Origin: an uncultured Cohaesibacter sp.
Lineage (GTDB): Bacteria; Pseudomonadota; Alphaproteobacteria; Rhizobiales; Cohaesibacteraceae
Direction: 5' to 3'
DNA length: 64,000 nt
Assembly: GCF_963682185.1 (NCBI RefSeq)
Contig: NZ_OY821667.1
Span: 3,361,501-3,425,500, forward strand
In this document: positions 34,721-43,334 of the stretch, piece after piece
Layout of the letters: each line of letters opens with the position of its first letter
How positions within the stretch are numbered: the stretch's first letter is position 1
Notes under the pieces: generated by a model
Databases searched by the model: none
The model's input: the letters and a program-made list of their open reading frames with translations, nothing else
Told to the model about the DNA's origin: nothing
Made by a program: the position numbers and the translations under genes

Positions 34721-37195
34721 ATGCAGTTCAAGGAATCGGCTATCCGTGTCGGAGGGCAGGCGCTCGACAAGAGTGACGCTATCGCGAAAGTAGGCGAACT
34801 GTTGGTCAAATCCGGCAATATCGAACCGGGTTACATCAAGAGCATGCTCGCCCGCGAAGAGGTCGCCAATACCTATCTGGGCAATGGTATTGCAATCCCC
34901 CATGGCATCCCCAAAGATCGCGAATTGATCAAGGAAACAGGCGTTGCCGTGCTGCAGCTGCCTGAAGGCGTGATCTGGAATAATGATGAGCGGGTGCATC
35001 TGGTGGTCGGCATTGCTGCCAAATCAGACGAACATCTGACCATCCTTTCCAATCTGACCGATGTGCTGGACGATGCTGAAGAAGCCAAGCGTTTGGCTAC
35101 CACGAAAAATGCGGGCGATATTGCGCGCCGCCTGTCCGGTGGGCAGGACACCGCAGTTGATGCGCAGGACGAAGACGCTCCTGAGGAACACGAGCTGGGC
35201 TTTGAGCATGTAGTCACGAGCCCCCACGGGCTGCATGCTCGCCCGGCGACTGCCCTTGTTGATCTGTCCAAGACCTTCCAGTCCAGTATTCTGGTGCGCA
35301 ACGGCAACAAGGTCGGCGACGCCAAAAGCCTGATTGGTCTGCTCAAGCTGGGTATCGACAATGGCGCGACGATCCGCATCAGTGCGGACGGGCCGGACGC
35401 GGAAAAAGCCCTCGAAGCCATTTTCAATGCCTTTGCAGAAGGGCTGGAAGATGAAGACGAAGCCGCTGCTGAAGCTGCCGCGGATCACTCTGGTTCAACA
35501 GAGGTTTCCACCTATGAAGGCGCGGCCATTGCCGGCATTTCTGCTTCTCCGGGCATCGCGCTGGGGCCGGTTTGCCAGTTGAAACGCGGACGCATCGTGG
35601 TCTCTGAAAAAGCCGAAGGGTCTAGCGAAGATGAAAGCGCACGTCTCGATCAGGCGCTTGCTACGGCCAAGGCCGAATTGGCAGCACTGCATGATGATAT
35701 GCTGGCCAAACAAGGCGCCGCAAAAGCCGCCATCTTCAAGGCGCAAGGCGAATTTCTCGAAGATCCTGAACTGCTGGGCAAAGCACGCGAAGGAATTGCA
35801 GCTGGCGCCAGCGCTGGTTGGGCATGGAAACAGAGCTTTGAAGACCATGCTGCAGCGCTCGCTGCCATGCAGGATGAAATTCTCGCAGCACGCGCTCTGG
35901 ATCTGCGCGATGTCGGACGGCGTTTGCTTAAATTGCTGGCCGACAAAGTGGAAGATGATCCCGACCTGCCCGACAGCCCGATCGTCCTTGTGGCAGATGA
36001 TTTGACCCCGTCTGACACTGCCGGGCTTGATCCCGAATTGGTGCTGGGACTTTGCACCGCCTCTGGCGGTCCGACCTCGCACACGGCCATCATCGCCCGC
36101 AGTCTGGATATTCCCGCCGTGGTTGGCGCCGGAGAGACATGTCTGGCGCTTAAGGATGGGGCCGCCGTCATTCTGGATGGTTCCTCAGGTGTTCTGGTTT
36201 CCGAGCCGACAGACAATGACACCGAGCAAGCCAAGGCAGCCAAAGAGGCCTATACGCGTCAGGCTGAAGCCGAGCAGAATGCCTGCTATCAACCGGCCAT
36301 CATGAGCGATGGCCACCGTATCGAGGTTGTTGCCAATATTGGCAATGTAGAAGAAGCAAATGCCGCCGTGGTGGCTGGTGGGGAAGGTGTCGGGTTGCTT
36401 CGAACGGAATTCCAGTTCTTGCAGCGCGACACCGAGCCGACCGAAGATGAGCAATATGAAGCCATCACCGCCATGATCAAGGCCATGAACGGTCTGCCGA
36501 TGATCATTCGCACGCTGGATATCGGTGGCGACAAGGATGTGCCTTATCTCTCCACACCGGAAGAGATGAACCCGTTCCTCGGTGTGCGCGGCATTCGCCT
36601 GTGCCTGCTGCGAGACGATATCTTCCGCACGCAGCTTCGGGCCATCTTCCGCGCTTCCGCGCATGGACCGATCCGCATCATGTATCCGATGATTTCATCC
36701 ATGGATGAATTGCGGGTTGCCAAGACCATCACCGAGGAAGTGCGTAAGGAAGTCGGCGCCGATCCGGTTGAAATCGGCATGATGATCGAGATTCCGTCTG
36801 CCGTGATGATGGCCGAAGACTTTGCCCGCGAGGTGGATTTCTTCTCCATCGGCACCAACGATCTGACGCAATATGCGCTTGCCATGGACCGGATGCATCC
36901 GCAATTGGCCAAGATGGCTGATGGCCTGAACCCTGCGGTTCTGCGCCTGATCCGCAAGACGGTGGAAGCGGCTGATACTGCGGGCATCTGGGTTGGCGCC
37001 TGTGGCGGCATCGCTGGCGATCCGCTCGGAGCGAAGATCCTTGCCGGTCTCGGCGTGCATGAGCTCAGCGTCAGCATTCCGGCCATCGCATCGGTCAAGG
37101 CCAAGGTGCGTAGCCTTTCCATGGCTGAGGCCAAGGCATTTGCCCAGAGGGCGTTGGCTTGCACAGAGGCATCAGAGGTTCGCGCGCTGAAATAG
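34721..37195 (+). CDS. fruB: Multiphosphoryl transfer protein EIIA(Fru)-HPr-EI of the fructose phosphotransferase system
   Basis: 824 residues, close to the alphaproteobacterial EIIA-HPr-EI fusions. It passes phosphate from PEP through EI, HPr and EIIA to FruA. EIIA: His61 in IAIPHG. HPr: His172 in SPHGLHARPA, with the regulatory-Ser region DAKSLIGLL. EI: active His454 in GGPTSHTAIIARS, PEP-binding SIGTNDLTQYALAMDR, and GACGGIAGDP. ATG 34721 has GGAGG five bases before it (a neighbouring ATG is at 34718). It is the first gene of fruBKA. Confidence 0.95.
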   Translation: MQFKESAIRVGGQALDKSDAIAKVGELLVKSGNIEPGYIKSMLAREEVANTYLGNGIAIPHGIPKDRELIKETGVAVLQLPEGVIWNNDERVHLVVGIAAKSDEHLTILSNLTDVLDDAEEAKRLATTKNAGDIARRLSGGQDTAVDAQDEDAPEEHELGFEHVVTSPHGLHARPATALVDLSKTFQSSILVRNGNKVGDAKSLIGLLKLGIDNGATIRISADGPDAEKALEAIFNAFAEGLEDEDEAAAEAAADHSGSTEVSTYEGAAIAGISASPGIALGPVCQLKRGRIVVSEKAEGSSEDESARLDQALATAKAELAALHDDMLAKQGAAKAAIFKAQGEFLEDPELLGKAREGIAAGASAGWAWKQSFEDHAAALAAMQDEILAARALDLRDVGRRLLKLLADKVEDDPDLPDSPIVLVADDLTPSDTAGLDPELVLGLCTASGGPTSHTAIIARSLDIPAVVGAGETCLALKDGAAVILDGSSGVLVSEPTDNDTEQAKAAKEAYTRQAEAEQNACYQPAIMSDGHRIEVVANIGNVEEANAAVVAGGEGVGLLRTEFQFLQRDTEPTEDEQYEAITAMIKAMNGLPMIIRTLDIGGDKDVPYLSTPEEMNPFLGVRGIRLCLLRDDIFRTQLRAIFRASAHGPIRIMYPMISSMDELRVAKTITEEVRKEVGADPVEIGMMIEIPSAVMMAEDFAREVDFFSIGTNDLTQYALAMDRMHPQLAKMADGLNPAVLRLIRKTVEAADTAGIWVGACGGIAGDPLGAKILAGLGVHELSVSIPAIASVKAKVRSLSMAEAKAFAQRALACTEASEVRALK

Positions 37196-37218
37196 CCCGA
37201 CCGTTGCAAAGAGACTAT

Positions 37219-37243
37219 CCCGCCAGTGGTTTTCACCGGCGGG
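37219..37243 (+). promoter_or_regulatory. Intercistronic hairpin between fruB and fruK
   Basis: CCCGCC-A-GTG-GTTTT-CAC-C-GGCGGG folds into a short stem with matched bulge, followed by no T-run. It probably stabilises or processes the fru mRNA between the two genes. Confidence 0.4.
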
Positions 37244-37315
37244 GCCTTATCCCGAACCGAACAGACTAGCATTTTCAGCCGAAATTCGGCCGACATCCGT
37301 CAGGGGAAAAACGTC

Positions 37316-38251
37316 ATGAGTGTAGGGGCAAAAATCGCTACAGTGACCCTCAATCCGGCGATTGACCAAACCATCCAGATCCCGAACTTCGCCATGGGCG
37401 AGGTGAACCGAGTGGCCCGCGAGCAGTCCGATGCTGGCGGCAAAGGGGTCAACGTGGCCAGCTTTCTCGCCCAGTTCGGGCACAAGATCGCCGTCACTGG
37501 ATTTTTGGGCAAGGACAATGCCCATCCCTTCGAACAGCTGTTTGGCCGCCTGGATATTGATGACCACTTTGTTCGGCTGGCAGGGGCGACCCGCGTCAAC
37601 ATCAAGATCGTTGATCCTGACAAACAGGAAATCACCGATATCAACGCCCCCGGCCTCACGAATTGCGCTGAAGGCCTTGCTGCTCTGGAAGCGGAGATTG
37701 ATCAGTTGGCGGCCAACGGCACGGAGCAGTTTGTACTTGCAGGCAGCCTGCCTGCCGGTTTGCCCCAGACCATCTATCGCGATCTGATCAGCCACCTCAA
37801 AGGGCTTGGCAAGGATGTCATTCTGGACGCGAGCGGACCTTCTTTCGCCGCCGCTCTTGAGGCCGGACCGGACATCATCAAGCCCAATGTGGACGAACTG
37901 TCCGAACTGGTTGGTCGCAAGCTTACAAGCCACGAAGAGATCATCAGTGCAGCGCGCACCGTAACGGGTGGCCGGGTTGGCCTCATTGTTGTCTCCATGG
38001 GTGCAGACGGGGCTTTGTTTATCACTGAAGAAGACGTGCTGCATGCCATGCCGAAAGGCGCTGTGGTCAAGAGCACGGTTGGCGCAGGCGACGCGATGGT
38101 CGCCGGCATTTTACACAGCCGGTCGGAAGGGCTGCCGCTTGCGGATCTTGCCCGTCTGGCAACCGGCTTTTCTCTGGGGGCTCTGGGAGAGATCGGCCTC
38201 ATTTGCCCGCGCAGGAAGTCATCAAGGCCTTCGCTGCCGATGTGGTCATAG
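37316..38251 (+). CDS. fruK: 1-phosphofructokinase, with apparent frameshift near the 3' end
   Basis: PfkB-family kinase converting fructose 1-phosphate to fructose 1,6-bisphosphate. As read, 311 residues: VTLNPAIDQTI at the start, GGKGVNVA, the anion hole/catalytic base in STVGAGDAMVAG. After GALGEIG the frame turns to a tail rich in Arg/Ser/Pro that does not look like FruK, and stops at 38251. The next frame from 38203 reads LPAQEVIKAFAADVVIEKL and stops at 38262, just the expected C-terminus. One base appears missing in GGCCTC near 38195-38200. ATG 37316 follows AGGGGAAA. The middle gene of fruBKA. Confidence 0.85.
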   Translation: MSVGAKIATVTLNPAIDQTIQIPNFAMGEVNRVAREQSDAGGKGVNVASFLAQFGHKIAVTGFLGKDNAHPFEQLFGRLDIDDHFVRLAGATRVNIKIVDPDKQEITDINAPGLTNCAEGLAALEAEIDQLAANGTEQFVLAGSLPAGLPQTIYRDLISHLKGLGKDVILDASGPSFAAALEAGPDIIKPNVDELSELVGRKLTSHEEIISAARTVTGGRVGLIVVSMGADGALFITEEDVLHAMPKGAVVKSTVGAGDAMVAGILHSRSEGLPLADLARLATGFSLGALGEIGLICPRRKSSRPSLPMWS

Positions 38252-38287
38252 AGAAATTGTGAGGTCCGAGAGGAGAAAGGAAGAGCA

Positions 38288-40081
38288 ATGGCAACAATTG
38301 TAGGTGTGTCCGCCAGTGCGGAAAGCCGGGCACATACCCTGATGGCGGCCGAAGCCTTGCGCAAGGTTGCCAGTGATCAAGGACATGACGTTCTGGTGGA
38401 ATGTCGCGCTCCTGATGAAATTACCTCTCCTCTGAAGGAAGAGGAAATCGCCAAGGCGGATCTGGTGATCCTGGCAATTGACGAAGAAATCGATCCGACC
38501 CCCTTCAAGGGTCTGACCATTTACAAGACAACCACGAGCCTGGCCATTCGGGATACAGCTGGAGTATTGGCCAAGGCTTTCAAAGCTGCGGGGCTACCCG
38601 AGCAAACAAGTTGTGACCAGCATAAGGAGGAAGCCGTGTCCACATCTGATGAGTCCAAAAAGCGCATTGTCGCTGTCACGTCCTGCCCAACGGGCATCGC
38701 TCACACCTTCATGGCCGCCGATGCCCTGAAGAAAAAGGCGACCGCTGCAGGTCACGAAATCAAGGTTGAAACCCAAGGTTCTGTCGGGGCCAAGGATCAG
38801 CTGACCCCTGAAGATATTGCTGCAGCCGATGTGGTGATCATCTCCGCTGATACCCATGTGGATGAAAGCCGCTTTGCTGGCAAGCCGATCTATCGCTCAT
38901 CCGTTGGTGCCGCCGTGAAAGACGCCGCTGGCGTGATCGCCTCTGCTTTCAGCGAAGCCGAAACAGCCGCTCCGGCAGCTGGTGCAGGCGCTCAGGGTGG
39001 CGAGAAAATGCAGTCACTTGAAGAGGCCAAGGCAGCCCTTAAGGCCAGCCGGTCTGGCCCATACAAGCATCTGCTGACCGGTGTGTCCTACATGTTGCCG
39101 GTGGTTGTGGCCGGTGGTCTGTTGATCGCCCTGTCCTTTGTCTTCGGCATTGAGGCCTTCAAGGAAGAAGGCACATTGGCTGCAGCCCTGATGACCATTG
39201 GTGGCGGCGCTGCCTTCAAACTGATGGTTCCGGTTCTGGCCGGTTTCATGGCCTATTCCATTGCCGACCGCCCCGGCCTTACGCCAGGCCTCATCGGTGG
39301 CCTTCTGGCTGTCAATCTTGGCGCTGGTTTCCTTGGTGGCATTCTGGCCGGTTTCCTTGCCGGTTATGTGGCCCTGTGGCTACGTGACAATATCAAGCTG
39401 CCCCAATCCCTTGAGGGATTGATGCCGGTGCTTGTGCTGCCATTGCTGTCGACTGCCATTGTCGGCCTCTTGATGGTCTATGTGATCGGTGAGCCTGTTC
39501 GCTACATCAACGAAAGCCTGACCGCCATGCTGCAGGGCATGGGCCAGACCAACGCCGTAATCCTTGGTCTTGTTCTGGGTGCCATGATGGCCTTTGACAT
39601 GGGTGGTCCTGTCAACAAGGCGGCTTATGCCTTCTCTGTTGGCCTTCTGACCAGCGATACCTTCGGCCCGATGGCTGCGGTTATGGCTGCTGGCATGACG
39701 CCGCCACTTGGCCTGTCCATCGCGACCTTCATCGCCAAGAACCGCTTCACGAAAGAAGAGCATGAAGCCGGTAAGGCAGCCTTTGTGCTGGGCCTTTCCT
39801 TCATCACAGAAGGTGCGATCCCTTACGCAGCCAAAGACCCTCTGCGTGTGATCCCGTCCATCATGGTTGGGTCCGCTCTGACCGGTGCGCTGTCCATGTA
39901 TTTCGGTTGCGGTCTGCGCGCGCCTCATGGTGGTGCCTTCGTGCTGGCCATTCCGAATGCTGTTAGCAACCTGCCTATGTATATCCTGTCCATCCTCATC
40001 GGCACGGCCGTTACCACAGCGCTTCTGGTTATCCTCAAGCGTCCGGTAAATGAGGTACCACAGACAGTGGCTGCCGAATAA
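38288..40081 (+). CDS. fruA: Fructose-specific PTS enzyme IIB'BC
   Basis: 597 residues, inner membrane. Residues 1-105 are a B'-like domain without the active Cys (VSASAESRAHT where SCPTGIAHT is expected). Residues 125-230 are the active EIIB with Cys133 in TSCPTGIAHT. Residues 255-590 are the EIIC channel (LLTGVSYMLPVVVAGGLLIA, FLGGILAGFLAGY, GAIPYAAKDPLR). It phosphorylates fructose during import, using phosphate from FruB. A terminator follows at 40149. Confidence 0.95.
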   Translation: MATIVGVSASAESRAHTLMAAEALRKVASDQGHDVLVECRAPDEITSPLKEEEIAKADLVILAIDEEIDPTPFKGLTIYKTTTSLAIRDTAGVLAKAFKAAGLPEQTSCDQHKEEAVSTSDESKKRIVAVTSCPTGIAHTFMAADALKKKATAAGHEIKVETQGSVGAKDQLTPEDIAAADVVIISADTHVDESRFAGKPIYRSSVGAAVKDAAGVIASAFSEAETAAPAAGAGAQGGEKMQSLEEAKAALKASRSGPYKHLLTGVSYMLPVVVAGGLLIALSFVFGIEAFKEEGTLAAALMTIGGGAAFKLMVPVLAGFMAYSIADRPGLTPGLIGGLLAVNLGAGFLGGILAGFLAGYVALWLRDNIKLPQSLEGLMPVLVLPLLSTAIVGLLMVYVIGEPVRYINESLTAMLQGMGQTNAVILGLVLGAMMAFDMGGPVNKAAYAFSVGLLTSDTFGPMAAVMAAGMTPPLGLSIATFIAKNRFTKEEHEAGKAAFVLGLSFITEGAIPYAAKDPLRVIPSIMVGSALTGALSMYFGCGLRAPHGGAFVLAIPNAVSNLPMYILSILIGTAVTTALLVILKRPVNEVPQTVAAE

Positions 40082-40148
40082 GAAAAGCAGATGCCAGATT
40101 CTCACAAAAGTCCCCCTCTACTGATCCGGCATCAATAATAGCAGACTG

Positions 40149-40177
40149 GCACGCTCGTACTACGGGCGTGCTTTTTT
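40149..40177 (+). terminator. Terminator of the fru operon
   Basis: GCACGC-T-CGTA-C-TACG-G-GCGTGC folds into a two-part stem followed by TTTTTTG. Confidence 0.85.
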
Positions 40178-40297
40178 GTTTGTCCCGCGTGGTGTCTGCA
40201 ATATGGGCAAGCTTGTCTCTGCCCCGTGGAGCGCCTTATAGTCAGTCTGCCGGGGACATGGCTCCCTCGCGCCCGGATATTGAGAAAGGCTTTTTTG

Positions 40298-41158
40298 ATG
40301 ACGTCGACGCAAAAACCTCTGATCGGACCCAAAACCCGCCTGTGCATGTCGCTGTCTGCCCGACCCAGCCCGTTCGGTACGCGCTTTCACAACAAGATGT
40401 ATGAAGAGCTCGGGCTTGATTTCGTCTATAAGGCCTTCTCGACAACAGACCTGCCCGCCGCCATCGGTGGCGTAAGGGCGCTTGGCATCCGGGGCTGTGC
40501 CATCTCTATGCCCTTCAAGGAAGCTGTGATCCCTCTGCTCGACACATTGGAACAATCCGCCAGTGCGATTGATAGCGTCAATACCATCGTCAATGATGAC
40601 GGGCATCTGACCGGCTACAACACCGATTATATCGCCATTTATGATCTTCTCGCCGCAGCAAAGATCGATCCGGCAACGCCGTTTCTTCTGCGCGGGTCAG
40701 GTGGAATGGCAAAGGCCGTTGCGGCTGCGCTCAAAAATAGTGGCCATGAGAAAGGCACCATCGTTGCCCGCAACGAGAAGACCGGCCCTGCGCTTGCCGA
40801 TCTTTATGGCTTCGACTGGGCTCCGACGACAGAAGGTCTGACGGCGCCGCTCATCATCAATGTTACCCCCATGGGCATGCAGGGGCCGGAAGCCGATATG
40901 CTGGCCTTTGACGAAGAGATCATCAAGGCATCCGACTATGTCTTCGACGTGGTGGCTATGCCCGCTGAAACACCCCTGATGCAGACCGCAGAAAAGCATG
41001 GCAAGACATGCATATCCGGTGCAGAGGTCATCGTGTTGCAGGCTGTTGAACAGTTCGAACTCTATACGGGTATTCGCCCGGATCGCGCCCTGATTGACAA
41101 GGCTTCGGCATTTTCTCATGCAGTTGCCAGAGAAGAGCGACTTCAAAGCCTTAAATAG
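40298..41158 (+). CDS. Shikimate dehydrogenase-like protein, SdhL (HI_0607) type
   Basis: 286 residues of the AroE superfamily. The N-terminus (LCMSLSARPSPFGTRFHN) and GVRALGIRGCAISMPFKE match what I recall of Haemophilus HI_0607 (SdhL), a group with weak shikimate activity and unknown role. The catalytic Lys (MPFKE) and Asp (YNTDYIA) are kept, and VNTIVNDDG is intact. ATG 40298 follows AGAAAGG. It is a distant paralogue of the dehydrogenase at 8.5 kb and is not in an operon: a terminator precedes it and 400 non-coding bases follow. Confidence 0.85.
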   Translation: MTSTQKPLIGPKTRLCMSLSARPSPFGTRFHNKMYEELGLDFVYKAFSTTDLPAAIGGVRALGIRGCAISMPFKEAVIPLLDTLEQSASAIDSVNTIVNDDGHLTGYNTDYIAIYDLLAAAKIDPATPFLLRGSGGMAKAVAAALKNSGHEKGTIVARNEKTGPALADLYGFDWAPTTEGLTAPLIINVTPMGMQGPEADMLAFDEEIIKASDYVFDVVAMPAETPLMQTAEKHGKTCISGAEVIVLQAVEQFELYTGIRPDRALIDKASAFSHAVAREERLQSLK

Positions 41159-41560
41159 GTCGCTTTGCTCCATTGTCATGCGCCTGACAGCTGGGCTAGC
41201 GTCTTAGCCAGCAGTAACACGGCTTGGCGTGCTTCTCGGTGGAAGTGATGCAATTTATATGATGCCAATGTGAGCGCATCCTTGCGCATTTTCTGCATCA
41301 CTGCGAAGGGGGCTGAGAAATCTCCAATGGCACCCGGCAAACGCAAGTGGTGAGAAAATCAGCAGTTTCTGCTATTTAAAAATAGCAGAAACAAGCCATA
41401 TATGAGAGGTCTTTGCTATCCTTTACGCGAATGGAAGTAAAGAGTTGGGAGTGTTTGGTTGCATCGAACTGTTCTCAAGACCCAGCACAAAGGAGACATC
41501 GGGAATCTTGGAAAAACTATTTGCCATGATCTCGGTAAAACCGTAGCTTGCATCTGACTG
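41159..41560. other. Intergenic region before the GntR gene
   Basis: About 400 bases without a credible gene. It contains GTGATGCA at about 41247 with its complement TGCATCAC about 50 bases later (a long-loop inverted repeat) and the 28-base palindrome described at 41365-41392. The rest probably holds the GntR promoter. Confidence 0.5.
41365..41392 (+). promoter_or_regulatory. Perfect 28-base palindrome upstream of the GntR gene
   Basis: GTTTCTGCTATTT-AA-AAATAGCAGAAAC has 13-bp perfect arms around two bases. The TCTGCTAT/ATAGCAGA halves also make up the palindrome at 47149-47164. With no T-run after it and an AT centre, an operator is more likely than a terminator. The ligand-responsive GntR or IclR regulators are the candidates. 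Confidence 0.6.
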
Positions 41561-42313
41561 GTGTGTGGTATACTTGATACTAACACTGGAATCGGAATTC
41601 TCGATTTAGAAAAACTCTTGAAACTGAGTGTGACACAATTGGAAGAAATCGAAAGGCCTCCGTCCTTATCCGATATTGCGACGGAAAAACTAAGAGCCGC
41701 TATCAGTGAGGGCGAATTCGCTCTTGGTGAAGCCTTGTCGGAGCAAAAGCTTGCTGATCGGTTGAATATCAGCAAAACACCTATCCGCCATGCCTTGGCT
41801 CAGATGAAAGTGGAAGGTCTGGTTGATGTGATTCCCCAGAAGGGGACTTTTGTGTTCACATTGAGCGGAACCGATCTGGAGCGCTTTTCCGAATATCGCC
41901 ACATCTTGGAAACAGCCGCTTTGCGTTTGGCTTTTGAACGCAATCGTGATGGGCTCGTTTCCGAATTGGCAAGCATCTGGGAGAAGATGGAAGAAGCCAA
42001 GAAAATAGACAAGCGCTCTCACTATCTTGATCTTGATTTACAGTTCCACAGAGCCATGTTCGAGCTTTGTGATAACCATTATCTTTCTGAAAGCTACCGC
42101 CTGATTGAAGCCAAGGTTTCTGCAATCCGGACTTATCTGGGACGAGATCGCATCCAGACCACAAAGAGCTTTGAAGAGCATGGCGAAATGATCGAAGTCC
42201 TGCGCGATGGCAAGATCGAAGCGGCTATCAATATCCTCGATTTCCATATCGGGCGTTATCACCGCACCTTCAGTAGGGACGTTCCCGATATTACCCAGAC
42301 AAAGGCCGTTTGA
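41561..42313 (+). CDS. GntR family (FadR/FCD subfamily) transcriptional regulator
   Basis: Up to 250 residues: an N-terminal winged HTH (LRAAISEGEFALGEALSEQKLADRLNIS, PIRHALAQMKVEGLV) and a C-terminal helical FCD domain with the metal-binding pattern (DLQFHRAMFEL; EEHGEMIEVLRDG; FHIGRYHR). The start is uncertain: GTG 41561 gives the longest form; GTG 41630 is possible. A terminator follows. It sits beside sugar-acid genes on the opposite strand, so it probably responds to a sugar acid or keto acid. Confidence 0.85.
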   Translation: MCGILDTNTGIGILDLEKLLKLSVTQLEEIERPPSLSDIATEKLRAAISEGEFALGEALSEQKLADRLNISKTPIRHALAQMKVEGLVDVIPQKGTFVFTLSGTDLERFSEYRHILETAALRLAFERNRDGLVSELASIWEKMEEAKKIDKRSHYLDLDLQFHRAMFELCDNHYLSESYRLIEAKVSAIRTYLGRDRIQTTKSFEEHGEMIEVLRDGKIEAAINILDFHIGRYHRTFSRDVPDITQTKAV

Positions 42314-42349
42314 GCGCATGGCGCCGAGCGGAGAATTCCAGTCATAAGA

Positions 42350-42388
42350 AAAGGCCGTTCCCACCAAGAGAGAACGGCCTTTCTTTTT
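42350..42388. terminator. Bidirectional terminator between GntR and the FAH-like gene
   Basis: AAAGGCCGTTC and GAACGGCCTTT form a perfect 11-bp stem with an 11-base loop, T-rich after it on the plus strand and A-rich before it, so it can serve both converging genes. Confidence 0.85.
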
Positions 42389-42446
42389 GATATCGTTAGC
42401 AGATGCGATGGCCGCAACCGCCAGCGATATGTAATGTCAGGCGCAC

Positions 42447-43226
42447 TTATGCAGCATCGTAACCGGTTTTAAACGCCAGTTCGACCTTGCCATCATAATA
42501 GATCTTGATGTCGGCATTTTCTTCAAGCGGTTTGCAAGGAATGATGCCGCCGGTAGAAATCCACTGACCAGCCTTCGGACGGAAGCCATATTTCATGGCA
42601 ACAACGATGAAGTCACGGGCAACTTCATCGGCAGGGCCAACCAGATCGGACGTGGTGCCTTCTGCGATGACGGTACCGTTTTGTTCGGTTTTCATGACTT
42701 CGCCATTCCATTTGGTGTCAGCCGTATAAGCATGTTCAGGGCCAAGCACCAAGCAGCCTGAGCCGCAACGGTCGGAGACGATAGCCGGAACGCCAAAGTC
42801 GCCGCCATTGGTGAGAGCGCCTGAAGGCATTTCGGAACTGACACACCAGACATCGAACAGATCGGTAAGCGGAGCCGCAGCCACAGCATCCATGCCTTTT
42901 TCCAAATAGCTTTCTGCCTTGGCAGAAATGCGCAGGGCGATTTCACCTTCGGACGTGATGCTCAGGGTCTTGAAGCCCGGTACCAGTTTATCAGCGGCTA
43001 CGATTTCCTTTTCATGCATAGGCGCAAAGAAGATTTCGTCGATGCCAAGGGCCTTCTGGGCTGGGGGGGTGGAGCCACCCACTTTCCAGGCAGCGCCGTA
43101 GCCAGAATCTTTTTCAACGACAGCTTTAACGCGGGCATAAGCTTCTGGCAGGGAAGCTGGCATCATTTCGGCCGTAAGGGTTACGGTCTCAAGCGGAGTG
43201 ATTACAGTGCGAACGTAAGCGGACAT
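42447..43226 (-). CDS. 2-keto-4-pentenoate hydratase/fumarylacetoacetate hydrolase-fold-like protein
   Basis: 259 residues, not confidently named. The order of segments (GGDFGVPAIVSDRCGSGCLVLGP; a hydrophobic core; GQWISTGGIIPCKP at the end) resembles the hydratases MhpD/HpcG, which share the fumarylacetoacetate-hydrolase fold and act on 2-keto acids. It is downstream of a 2-keto-3-deoxygluconate-type kinase with a hairpin between, so it could hydrate or hydrolyse a 2-keto-3-deoxy or diketo acid in the same pathway. In L-fuconate degradation a FAH-fold enzyme performs the last hydrolysis, which fits the fuconate-dehydratase homologue nearby. Confidence 0.55.
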   Translation of the reverse strand: MSAYVRTVITPLETVTLTAEMMPASLPEAYARVKAVVEKDSGYGAAWKVGGSTPPAQKALGIDEIFFAPMHEKEIVAADKLVPGFKTLSITSEGEIALRISAKAESYLEKGMDAVAAAPLTDLFDVWCVSSEMPSGALTNGGDFGVPAIVSDRCGSGCLVLGPEHAYTADTKWNGEVMKTEQNGTVIAEGTTSDLVGPADEVARDFIVVAMKYGFRPKAGQWISTGGIIPCKPLEENADIKIYYDGKVELAFKTGYDAA

Positions 43227-43299
43227 GGTTTTATCCTGTTGTGAGATAGAATATGAGCCGCATATCCAACCTTGGAATCTGCGGTGTTCAGCGTACGGT

Positions 43300-43324
43300 C
43301 TGGTCCGGCGCGGGGCTGGACCAG
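43300..43324 (-). promoter_or_regulatory. Intercistronic hairpin between the kinase and FAH-like genes
   Basis: CTGGTCC and GGACCAG form a perfect 7-bp stem with an 11-base loop in the gap between the two minus-strand genes. No T-run follows, so mRNA processing or partial termination is likely. Confidence 0.4.
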
Positions 43325-43334
43325 AAGGATTGTG

